A DNA stretch of 64,000 nucleotides from Variovorax sp. UMC13 (GTDB lineage: Bacteria > Pseudomonadota > Gammaproteobacteria > Burkholderiales > Burkholderiaceae_C). Both the position numbers and the translations under genes were made by a program. The notes below the pieces were generated by a model. That model was not told the DNA's origin. It searched no databases and saw only the letters and a program-made list of their open reading frames with translations. The stretch lies in contig NZ_LZZW01000042.1 of NCBI RefSeq assembly GCF_014170375.1, forward strand, positions 33,244 to 97,243. The letters run 5' to 3'. Positions 27,520 through 34,755 of this stretch are shown here, one piece after another; position 1 is the stretch's first letter; each line of letters starts with the position of its first letter.

Positions 27520-28506
27520 ATGAACGCAATCCTTTCCCGTTTCGTCGCCGCGTGCACGCTGGCCGTCATCGCATCGGCGCCCGCCCTGTCGGCGGCGACG
27601 GAGGCGGGCTACCCGACCCGTCCGGTCCAGCTCGTGGTGTCCTTTCCGCCGGGCGGCTCCTCCGACTTCTTCACCCGCTCGATCGCGAACGAACTCTCCA
27701 AGGCCTGGGGCCAGCCGGTGGTGGTGGACAACCGCCCGGGCGCCGGCGGCAACATCGGCGCCCAGTTCGCGGCGCGCGCGCGGCCCGACGGCTACACGCT
27801 CTACATGAGTTCGCTCAACACGCATGCGATCAACCCGACGCTGTACAAGAACCCGGGCTTCGACCACGTCAAGGACTTCACGCCGATCTCCAAGATCGCG
27901 ACGGTGCCCAACGTGCTGGTCGTCAATCCGGCCCTGCCGGTGAAGTCGGTGGCGGAGCTGGTCAAGCTCGTGAAGAGCGAACCTTCCAAGGCCTTCTACG
28001 CGAGCTCCGGGACAGGCACCGGGCCGCACATCTCCATGGAGCTGTTCAAGAGCATGACGGGCACGCAGATGACCCACGTGCCCTACAAGGGCAGTGCGCC
28101 CGCCATGGCCGACGTGATGGCCGGCTCGGTGCCGATGGAGATGGACAACCTGCCGGCGGTGATCGCGCAGATCAAGGCGGGCAAGCTGCGCGCGCTGGCG
28201 ATCTCCTCGAAAACGCGTTCGCCGGAACTGCCGGACGTGCCGACGATGGTCGAGGCCGGCGTGCCGGGCTACGAGGTCACCTCGTGGTGGGCGATGTTCG
28301 CGCCGGCCGGCACGCCGCCGGAGATCGTGGCGAAGGTCAATGCCGACGTGGTCAAGGCGCTCAACGCTGCGCACACCAAGGAGCAGTTCGCCAAGCAGGG
28401 CGCCACGCCCGCGCCGTCGACGCAGGCGGAACTGGCCGAGCTGGTCCGGACCGAGACCGCGCGCTGGAGCAAGGTGATCAAGGACGCCGGGATCACGGCG
28501 GACTGA
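27520..28506 (+). CDS. Bug-family (TctC-like) periplasmic solute-binding protein
   Basis: A 328-residue exported receptor with a signal peptide ending ALSA (about residue 25). YPTRPVQLVVSFPPGGSSDFFTRS, VVDNRPGAGGNIGAQFAARARPDGYTL and THVPYKGSAPAMADVMAGSVPM are the hallmarks of the very large Bug family of Burkholderiales. These proteins bind carboxylates and similar solutes for tripartite tricarboxylate-type transporters; no membrane partner is encoded nearby, which is usual. GAGG lies six bases before the ATG. Probably co-transcribed with the acyl-CoA synthetase. Confidence 0.95.
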   Translation: MNAILSRFVAACTLAVIASAPALSAATEAGYPTRPVQLVVSFPPGGSSDFFTRSIANELSKAWGQPVVVDNRPGAGGNIGAQFAARARPDGYTLYMSSLNTHAINPTLYKNPGFDHVKDFTPISKIATVPNVLVVNPALPVKSVAELVKLVKSEPSKAFYASSGTGTGPHISMELFKSMTGTQMTHVPYKGSAPAMADVMAGSVPMEMDNLPAVIAQIKAGKLRALAISSKTRSPELPDVPTMVEAGVPGYEVTSWWAMFAPAGTPPEIVAKVNADVVKALNAAHTKEQFAKQGATPAPSTQAELAELVRTETARWSKVIKDAGITAD

Positions 28507-28648
28507 GGAAGGCCTTTGGAAAGCCGCCCGCAACCTGCATCCAGGACCGGTTCCGGGTCGGCGCGTGAGGCGAGCGCCCAGGGGCGCGGCGTCATCGAGA
28601 CAAGCTCGCATGCCGAGGCCTTCTAGTGTCTCCTGGAACCGCCGGCGA

Positions 28649-30040
28649 CTACATCACCGTCGCATGCGGATGCAGCGGATGGGCCAGCGTGTCGGCGATC
28701 AGCCGCAGCGCATGGTCGCAGGCCTCGCGCGACATCGGGCCGCCCAGGCAGATGCGCACCGCCTCGGGCGGGGCGCCGTCGGTGGAGAAGGCCGCGCTCG
28801 CGACCACGCCCACGCTCTGCGAACGCAGGTAGGAGGCGAACTCCACCGTGCTCCAGGCCGAGCTCAGCGGCAGCCACAGATGGAAGCCCTCGCTCGGCGC
28901 ACCGACACCGTAGGCGCCCAGGTGGCGGGCCGCCATGGCCTGCCGCACCGCCGATTCGCCGCGCACGGCCTGCAGCATCGCGTCGGCGGTGCCGTCCTCG
29001 ACCCACAGCGTCGCGAGCGCGTTGGTGATCGGCGAGGCCATCACGGTGGTGGCGCGCAGCGCACCCGCGAGGCGCTGCGACTGTCGCGCGCTGGGTGAAC
29101 GCACGTAGGCATTGCGCAGGCCCGCGCCCAGGGTCTTGGAGAAGCCGGTGATGTAGTAGGTGAGCTCGGGCGCCAGCGTGGCGATGGCCGGCGGCATCTG
29201 GCGCGGCAGCAGGCCGTAGGCGTCGTCCTCGATGATCGGGATCGCATAGCGCAGCGCGATGTCGGCCAGCGCTTCGCGCCGCGCGCGCGAGACGGTGGCG
29301 GTGGTCGGGTTGTTGAGCGTGGGGTTGATGCACAGCGCCCTGGGCTTGAGCGTCCTGCAGGCGTGCTCGAAGGATTCGCCGATCGGCCCTTCCTCGTCGA
29401 GCGGTAGCGCATGCAGCTGGATGCCCAGCTGCGTGGCGATGGCCTTCACGCCCGGATAGGTCAGCGCCTCGACGCAGATCAGCTCGCCGGGCCGCGCGAG
29501 CTGCGAGAACAGCGCGGTCAGCACGCTGTGGATGCCGGGGCACACCAGCAGCTGGTCGATCCGGCAGTCGGGGATGCGCGCGCGAATCCACTGCATGCCG
29601 GCCTCGCGGTCGCGTGGCGTGCCGCCGAAGTCCTGGTAGCGCAGCAGGTCGTAGGGGTCGGTGTCGCGCATCACACGGGCCGCGCTGGCCTGCATGCGAT
29701 CGAGCAGGGCCGCATCCTGCGGCTCGGGCGGCAGGTTCATCGACATCTCGGCACCGCCGCCGCCGCGCAGCGGCACCGCCGGGCTGGTGCCGCGGATGAA
29801 GGTGCCGGTGCCCGAGCGCGAATCGATCAGCCCGCGCTTGCGCGCCTCGGCATAGCCACGCGCCACCGTCGTGTAGTTCAGCCGCAGGTCGGCCGCCAGG
29901 TCGCGCAGCGTGGGCAGCTTGTCGCGGGCGGTGAGCCGGCCGGTGCGGATGTCCTCGGCGATCAGGTCGGCGAGCAGCAGGTAGGCCGGCTTGTCGCTGG
30001 CGTCCAGCCGCTTCTGCCATTGCTGGGTGGTCTTGTCCAT
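28649..30040 (-). CDS. MocR-type GntR regulator / aminotransferase-like, divergent from the Nit1C cluster
   Basis: A 463-residue protein with an N-terminal GntR helix-turn-helix (LTARDKLPTLRDLAADLRLNYTTVARGYAEARKRGLI, about residues 36-72) and a fold-type I PLP domain (PIIEDDAYGLLP; YITGFSKTLGAGLR with the PLP lysine). The long in-frame extension to 30427 is non-coding-like; the ATG at 30040 has GGAG eight bases upstream. Its start faces the nitrilase cluster across 355 bases carrying repeated motifs, so it is the likely regulator of that cluster. That would imply control by PLP-reactive amino compounds, which is inference. Confidence 0.9.
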   Translation of the reverse strand: MDKTTQQWQKRLDASDKPAYLLLADLIAEDIRTGRLTARDKLPTLRDLAADLRLNYTTVARGYAEARKRGLIDSRSGTGTFIRGTSPAVPLRGGGGAEMSMNLPPEPQDAALLDRMQASAARVMRDTDPYDLLRYQDFGGTPRDREAGMQWIRARIPDCRIDQLLVCPGIHSVLTALFSQLARPGELICVEALTYPGVKAIATQLGIQLHALPLDEEGPIGESFEHACRTLKPRALCINPTLNNPTTATVSRARREALADIALRYAIPIIEDDAYGLLPRQMPPAIATLAPELTYYITGFSKTLGAGLRNAYVRSPSARQSQRLAGALRATTVMASPITNALATLWVEDGTADAMLQAVRGESAVRQAMAARHLGAYGVGAPSEGFHLWLPLSSAWSTVEFASYLRSQSVGVVASAAFSTDGAPPEAVRICLGGPMSREACDHALRLIADTLAHPLHPHATVM

Positions 30041-30395
30041 CGCGTGCTCCGTCGAAGTTGATCGCATGGCTTGATCGGATCGATCGGAGGTGATGAACGC
30101 ATGAAGCGTGCCGCCGGCAGAGGGCGGGAATGCATGGATCGTGTGCATCGGCATCCAATGATCGGGTGCATTGATTGCATGGAAACGCATCAATCGGGTG
30201 CGGCGCGGCGGGCTGCGATGGGCCCGAGGCCGCCCGCGACATGCGGCGCGAAATTTTTTTCGGGGCCGCATGGCGCACGCCTGCTGATTGATCGCGCATT
30301 GATCGCACGCCACCGCGGCCGAGGTGGCACACCGCATGCGAAAGAGAAGGGCGCGCAAGCCCTTTTTTTTCATCCATCCCTCCACGGAGTCCCGC
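30041..30395. promoter_or_regulatory. Divergent control region between the MocR gene and the Nit1C cluster
   Basis: This 355-base region holds no gene. It contains three near-identical words ATCG(G/T)GTGC at 30138, 30161 and 30193; the last two are exactly 32 bases apart, about three helical turns, the kind of spaced direct repeat that dimeric MocR regulators bind. Further GCAT and TGATCG words are scattered at 30061-30090 and 30288-30306. An oligo-T run lies at 30254-30260. Assignment as operator is inference. Confidence 0.5.
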
Positions 30396-30878
30396 ATGCC
30401 CCAAGTCACCAAAGCCCCCAACGTCACCGGCGAACACCTGGTCGACTACGAACAGAAAGTCTTCGAGGACGTGAAGGCCGACCCCGGCGAGAAGGCGCTG
30501 GTCACCTTCCACACCGTGGCCTTCGAAGGCTCGATCGGTTTCGTCAACCTGCTGCAGGCCACGCGCCTCAAGCGCAAGGGCTACGAAACCTCGGTGCTGC
30601 TCTACGGCCCGGGCGTCACGCTGGGCGTGCAGCGCGGCTTCCCCACGCTCGGCGACGAGGCCTTTCCCGGCCACCAGAACTTCAACAAGCAGATCGTCAA
30701 GTTCATGGAGGAGGGCGGCAAGGTCTACGCCTGCCGCTTCGCGCTGCAGGCGCTGTACGGCCACGGCGAAGGCGCGCTGATCCCGGGCATCGTGCCGATC
30801 AACCCGCTCGACGTGCTGGACATCGTGCTGCTGCACAAGAAGGCCGGCGCGGTGATCCTCGACACCTGGACGCTGTGA
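30396..30878 (+). CDS. MSMEG_0572/Sll0783 family protein, first gene of the Nit1C cluster
   Basis: A 160-residue soluble protein of the MSMEG_0572 (Sll0783) family, annotated elsewhere as a nitrogen-starvation response protein. It has a DsrE-like look: LVTFHTVAFEGSIGFVNLLQATRLKRKG, a SVLLYGPGVTLGVQRGFP loop and a FMEEGGKVYACRFALQALYG segment. No enzymatic activity is established. It always travels with the Nit6803 nitrilase and is the first gene here. The ATG at 30396 has GGAG seven bases upstream; an in-frame ATG at 30324 would add an atypical basic stretch. The next gene starts 134 bases later, after a repeat element. Confidence 0.9.
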   Translation: MPQVTKAPNVTGEHLVDYEQKVFEDVKADPGEKALVTFHTVAFEGSIGFVNLLQATRLKRKGYETSVLLYGPGVTLGVQRGFPTLGDEAFPGHQNFNKQIVKFMEEGGKVYACRFALQALYGHGEGALIPGIVPINPLDVLDIVLLHKKAGAVILDTWTL

Positions 30879-30882
30879 CATG

Positions 30883-30981
30883 TCCACCCCCAGTCTTTGC
30901 GCACTTCGTGTCGCTTCGCCAACCCCCTCGCCGGGGGCGACACCAGCGGCCCGGCAAAGCCGGTTCCGCGGTGTCTCCCGC
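30883..30981 (-). repeat. Dispersed intergenic repeat (GACACCGC...GCGACACGAAGTGCGC type), single copy
   Basis: Read on the minus strand, this element runs GACACCGCGGAACCGGCTT, GCCGGGC, GGTGTCGCCCCCGG and then GCGAAGCGACACGAAGTGCG. It matches both units of the tandem pair at 53741-53932 nearly base for base. It fills most of the gap between the first Nit1C gene and the nitrilase. Its outer flank (GCGGGGGAGTCGCTGAA on the plus strand) reaches the nitrilase ribosome-binding site. Confidence 0.8.
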
Positions 30982-31012
30982 GAAGAGCGGACGCTGCGGG
31001 GGAGTCGCTGAA

Positions 31013-32062
31013 ATGGCCCGAATCGTTCGTGCCGCGGCCGTCCAGATCGCGCCCGACTTCGAGAACGTCGACGGCACCCTGAACCGGGTGTGCGCGGCGA
31101 TCGACGAGGCCGGCGCCCAGGGCGTGCAGCTGGTGGTCTTCCCCGAGACCTTCGTGCCCTACTACCCGTACTTCTCCTTCGTGCAACCGCCGGTGCTGCA
31201 GGGGCCGGCGCACCTGCGGCTGATGGAGCGCGCGGTGGTGGTGCCGGGCCCGGTCACGCTGGCGGTGGCCGAGCGGGCGCGCGCCCACGGCATGGTGGTG
31301 GTGCTGGGCGTGAACGAGCGCGACCATGGCAGCCTCTACAACACGCAGCTGGTGTTCGATGCCGACGGCAGCTTGCGGCTCAAGCGCCGCAAGATCACGC
31401 CGACCTACCACGAGCGCATGGTCTGGGGGCAGGGCGATGCAGCCGGGCTCAAGGTGGTCGACACCGCCGTCGGCCGCGTGGGTGCACTGGCCTGCTGGGA
31501 GCACTACAACCCGCTGGCGCGCTATGCGCTGATGGCGCAGCACGAGGAGATCCACTGCGCGCAGTTCCCCGGTTCGCTGGTCGGGCCGATCTTCGCCGAG
31601 CAGATGGAGGTCGCCATCCGCCACCACGCGCTCGAGTCGGGCTGCTTCGTCGTCAACGCGACGGGCTGGCTCAGCGATGCGCAGATCCAGGCCATCACGC
31701 CCGATGCCGGCCTGCAGAAGGCGCTGCGCGGTGGCTGCCACACGGCCATCGTCTCGCCCGAAGGCAAGCACCTGGCACCGCCGCTGAGCGAAGGCGAGGG
31801 CATGGTCATCGCCGACCTCGACATGGCGCTGATCAGCAAGCGCAAGCGAATGATGGACTCGGTCGGCCACTACGCGCGGCCCGAGCTGCTGAGCCTGGCC
31901 ATCAACGAACGACCCGCCGCCACCACCTTTGCGATGCCCGCGGGCGCACCTGCTTCTCCTTCGCTCCCTACCAACGGAATCACTCCCCATGACCACGACA
32001 GCCTCTCCCTCCAGCCGGCAGTTGATGACCGAGTTGCAGTCCTTCGGGTTGCGGCTGGCTGA
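31013..32062 (+). CDS. Nit6803-family nitrilase
   Basis: A 349-residue carbon-nitrogen hydrolase that in characterised relatives converts nitriles to carboxylic acids and ammonia. The catalytic triad is visible: Glu45 (VVFPETF), Lys128 (KRRKITPTYHER) and Cys162 (ALACWEHYNPL). The motifs YYPYFSF and EQMEVAIRHHALESGCFVVNATGW are those of the Nit6803/Nit1 clade. GGGGGAG lies seven bases before the ATG and abuts a dispersed repeat. The last 24 codons overlap the start of the radical SAM gene by 74 bases, an unusually long overlap. Recent work on other bacteria links Nit1C nitrilases to cyanide use; the substrate here is not known. Confidence 0.95.
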   Translation: MARIVRAAAVQIAPDFENVDGTLNRVCAAIDEAGAQGVQLVVFPETFVPYYPYFSFVQPPVLQGPAHLRLMERAVVVPGPVTLAVAERARAHGMVVVLGVNERDHGSLYNTQLVFDADGSLRLKRRKITPTYHERMVWGQGDAAGLKVVDTAVGRVGALACWEHYNPLARYALMAQHEEIHCAQFPGSLVGPIFAEQMEVAIRHHALESGCFVVNATGWLSDAQIQAITPDAGLQKALRGGCHTAIVSPEGKHLAPPLSEGEGMVIADLDMALISKRKRMMDSVGHYARPELLSLAINERPAATTFAMPAGAPASPSLPTNGITPHDHDSLSLQPAVDDRVAVLRVAAG

Positions 32063-33095
32063 CCCTTCGGCCGGCGCGGCCAGCCGCCGTGGCGGCGCGG
32101 GTCCGTCGGACCACAAGGCCGTGGTGGTCGACGGCCACACGATCATGGTGCCGGTGCACACGTCCACCGCCTGGCACTCGCCATTCACCGCGCAGGCGCC
32201 CGACGCGATGGGCCAGAGCACGCTCACGCGTGGCACGATCCCCATCGCGCGCATCAGCTTTCCCACGCAGCCGCGCTTCTACGGCATGCAGACCTTCGAT
32301 GGCGTGCCCTATTCGCAGATCGCCACGCTGCACGGCAGCGACGTGCTGGCCACCACGGTGCTGCAGACCTGCATCCGCTACGAGAGCCGCAGGAAGACCT
32401 GCAAGTTCTGCGCGATCGGCCAGTCGCTCGCGGCCGGCCGCACCATCGCGCGCAAGACGCCCGAGCAGCTGGCCGAGGTGGCGCGGGCCGCGGTGCTGCT
32501 CGACGGCGTCAAGCACATGGTGTTGACCACCGGCACGCCCAACGCCACCGACCGCGGCGCGCAGATCCTTTGCGAGAGCGCGTTCGCGATCAAGGCCGCG
32601 GTCGATCTGCCGATCCAGGGCCAGTGCGAGCCGCCCGACGACGACCGCTGGTTCGCGCGCATGAAGGCGGCCGGCATCGACACGCTGGGCATGCACCTCG
32701 AGGTGGTCACGCCCGCCGTGCGCGAGAAGATCATGCCGGGCAAGGCCAGCGTGCCGATCGCGCGCTACATGAGCGCCTTCGAGGCGGCCGTCGGCGTGTT
32801 CGGCCGCGGCCAGGTCAGCACCTACATCCTGGCCGGGCTGGGCGACACGCGCGAGGCCATCCTCGAGATCTGCGATGCGCTGCTGGCGCTGGGCGTGTAC
32901 CCCTTCGTCGTGCCCTTCGTGCCGATCGGCGGCACGCCGCTGGAAGATCATCCCGCCCCGACGCCCGCCTTCATGCAGTCGATCCTGCAACCACTGGGCC
33001 AGCGCGTGGCCGCGGCCGGGCTGCGCTCGGGCGACATCAAGGCGGGGTGCGGCAAGTGCGGGGCGTGTTCGTCGCTGTCCGTCTACGAGGGTTGA
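31989..33095 (+). CDS. MSMEG_0568 family radical SAM protein
   Basis: A 368-residue radical SAM enzyme of the Nit1C cluster. The cluster ligands are Cys128, Cys138 and Cys141 (CIRYESRRKTCKFC), a CX9CX2C pattern instead of the usual CX3CX2C. A second group, Cys354, Cys357 and Cys360, sits in the last 15 residues (CGKCGACSS) and may hold an auxiliary cluster or metal. LEVVTPAVREKIMPGKA and the YPFVVPFVPIGGTPLEDH segment resemble the BioB/HydE-like barrel end. The reaction is unknown. The start lies inside the nitrilase gene; the next gene follows after three bases. Confidence 0.9.
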   Translation: MTTTASPSSRQLMTELQSFGLRLADPSAGAASRRGGAGPSDHKAVVVDGHTIMVPVHTSTAWHSPFTAQAPDAMGQSTLTRGTIPIARISFPTQPRFYGMQTFDGVPYSQIATLHGSDVLATTVLQTCIRYESRRKTCKFCAIGQSLAAGRTIARKTPEQLAEVARAAVLLDGVKHMVLTTGTPNATDRGAQILCESAFAIKAAVDLPIQGQCEPPDDDRWFARMKAAGIDTLGMHLEVVTPAVREKIMPGKASVPIARYMSAFEAAVGVFGRGQVSTYILAGLGDTREAILEICDALLALGVYPFVVPFVPIGGTPLEDHPAPTPAFMQSILQPLGQRVAAAGLRSGDIKAGCGKCGACSSLSVYEG

Positions 33096-33098
33096 ACC

Positions 33099-33701
33099 AT
33101 GTGTTGCATCGACGATGTGATCGAGCCCCTCGTGCACTACGCGCCCGTCGAGTTCCTGGTGCGCGAGGCCGCGCAGCCCTGGGAGCGCGACGAGGCCCAT
33201 GCGCTGCGGCGCGCGGTGTTCTGCATCGAGCAGGGCCTGTTCGTCGGCGACGACCGCGATGCCGTCGACGACCGCGCGCAGCTGCTGGTCGCGATGTCCT
33301 GCATCGGCGGCATGCCCGACCAGGTCGTGGGCACGGTGCGCATCCACGAGGAAGCGCCGGGGCTCTGGTGGGGCTCGCGGCTTGCGGTGCACGCGGCTTT
33401 CCGAAGCCAGGGCCACCTGGGCGCGACGCTGATCCGGCTGGCCGTCACGCGCGCGCATGCGCAGGGCGCTCACGGCTTCATGGCCCATGTGCAGGCGCAG
33501 AACGAGGCGCTGTTCCACAAGCTGCACTGGCGCACGACCGGCACGCTCGCGATCCACGGCCGGCCGCATGTGGCGATGCAGCCCGACTTCGCCTTCTATC
33601 CGCCGTGCCATGACCCGGTGAGCGGCTTCGTGTCGCGAGCGCGTTCCTCTTTTTCCGCGCCCGCCGCGAGCGGGCAGGACGAGGGCCGCAGCCGTGGATA
33701 A
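33099..33701 (+). CDS. MSMEG_0567/Sll0786 family GNAT N-acetyltransferase
   Basis: A 200-residue member of the Gcn5-related acetyltransferase fold. EWERDEAHALRRAVF-like N-terminal helices are followed by GTVRIHEEAPGLWWGSRLAVHAAFRSQGHLGATLIRLAVTRA, where RSQGHLGATLI matches the acetyl-CoA loop (R/Q-x-x-G-x-G/A). In related organisms this domain is sometimes fused to the AIR-synthase domain encoded next; here they are separate genes overlapping by eight bases. The substrate is unknown. The C-terminal 30 residues are low complexity. Confidence 0.87.
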   Translation: MCCIDDVIEPLVHYAPVEFLVREAAQPWERDEAHALRRAVFCIEQGLFVGDDRDAVDDRAQLLVAMSCIGGMPDQVVGTVRIHEEAPGLWWGSRLAVHAAFRSQGHLGATLIRLAVTRAHAQGAHGFMAHVQAQNEALFHKLHWRTTGTLAIHGRPHVAMQPDFAFYPPCHDPVSGFVSRARSSFSAPAASGQDEGRSRG

Positions 33702-34755
33702 GGTCGCTTCGCACACCGAAGGCCCGGGGCCCTCACCCCGACCCTCTGCCAGAGGGAGAGAGGGGAATGCCGAGGCGCTGCACGAGATCGTCATCGCCTT
33801 GCGCGACAGCCGCGGCTTCGCCCACAAGCGCGACATCAGCGACATCGTGACCGCGCTGGGCCAGGCCCTGCCCGGTGGCGGCGCGGACCTGGGCCAGGCC
33901 GTGCCGCTCGGCGACGACTGCGCGGCCATCCCCGATGGCCATAGCGGCTACCTGCTGTTCGCCATCGAGGGCCTGGTCGAGGACTTCATCGAGCGCATGC
34001 CCTGGTTCGCGGGCTACGCGGGCGTGATGGTCAACGTGAGCGACATCTATGCGATGGGCGGCCGGCCGACGGCGGTGGTCGACGCGCTCTGGAGTGCCGG
34101 CATGCAGCCGGCCGACCAGATGCTCCAGGGCATGGCCGAGGCCTCGTCGAAATACGGCGTGCCGATCGTCGGCGGCCACAGCAACAACCGCAGCGTGCGG
34201 CCGCAGCTCGCGGTCGCGATCCTCGGCCATGCGAAGAGGCTGCTGACCAGCTTCAGCGCGCGGCCCGGCGACCTGCTGCTGATGGCCATCGACCTGCGCG
34301 GCGCCTACCAGGAGCCTTTTCCCTACTGGAACGCCTCGACCACCGCACCCGGCGCACGCCTGCGTGCCGACCTCGAACTGCTGCCCGCGCTGGCCGAGGC
34401 CGGCCTGTGCGATGCCGCCAAGGACATCAGCATGGCCGGCGCCATCGGCACCACGCTGATGCTGCTCGAGTGCTCGAAGGTGGGCGCGACCCTCGACCTC
34501 GACGCCATCCCGCGGCCCGCGGGCGTGCCGCTGCTGCGCTGGCTCACCTCCTTCCCCAGCTTCGGCTTCGTGCTCAGCGTGCGGCCCGAGGCGCTGGGCG
34601 AGGTGCTCACGCGCTTCGCGGCGCGCGACATCGCCTGCCAGGTGGTGGGCGAGGTCGACGACAGCCGTACGCTGATGCTGAAGCAGGGCGACGCGCGCCA
34701 GCTGCTGTGGGACCTGAACACCGATGCCTTCATCGGCGAGGCCCGCCATGCGTGA
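33694..34755 (+). CDS. Sll0787 family AIR synthase-like (PurM-fold) protein
   Basis: A 353-residue ATP-binding protein of the PurM/SelD/ThiL fold, the AIR-synthase component of Nit1C clusters. Visible landmarks are LGDDCAAIPDG, MVNVSDIYAMGGRPTAVVDALW and VGGHSNNRSVRPQL in the N-terminal domain, and DISMAGAIGTTLMLLECS in the C-terminal one. It lacks the Sec/Cys active-site loop of SelD. The GTG at 33694 overlaps the upstream gene by eight bases. Residues 9-26 (EGPGPSPRPSARGREGN) are encoded by a palindromic repeat like those at 2106-2240, and homology to the family appears to start only after it, at about residue 28. Confidence 0.88.
   Translation: MDKVASHTEGPGPSPRPSARGREGNAEALHEIVIALRDSRGFAHKRDISDIVTALGQALPGGGADLGQAVPLGDDCAAIPDGHSGYLLFAIEGLVEDFIERMPWFAGYAGVMVNVSDIYAMGGRPTAVVDALWSAGMQPADQMLQGMAEASSKYGVPIVGGHSNNRSVRPQLAVAILGHAKRLLTSFSARPGDLLLMAIDLRGAYQEPFPYWNASTTAPGARLRADLELLPALAEAGLCDAAKDISMAGAIGTTLMLLECSKVGATLDLDAIPRPAGVPLLRWLTSFPSFGFVLSVRPEALGEVLTRFAARDIACQVVGEVDDSRTLMLKQGDARQLLWDLNTDAFIGEARHA
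33727..33770. repeat. REP-like hairpin repeat inside the 5' end of the AIR-synthase-like gene
   Basis: CCCTCACCCCGACCCTCTGCCAGAGGG-type sequence with arms CCCTCT (33742-33747) and AGAGGG (33751-33756), followed by AGAGAGGGGAATGC. It matches the right-hand unit at 2191-2235 (GCCCCCACCCCGG, hairpin, GGGAGGAATGC) apart from substitutions in the stem. It keeps the reading frame open. Confidence 0.75.

Noticed and set aside
33694..34755. selD (selenophosphate synthase), which the selenoprotein would need
   Set aside because: It has the PurM/SelD fold but lacks the N-terminal Sec/Cys-Lys active-site loop, and it sits in the Nit1C cluster where a Sll0787-type AIR-synthase-like protein is expected.
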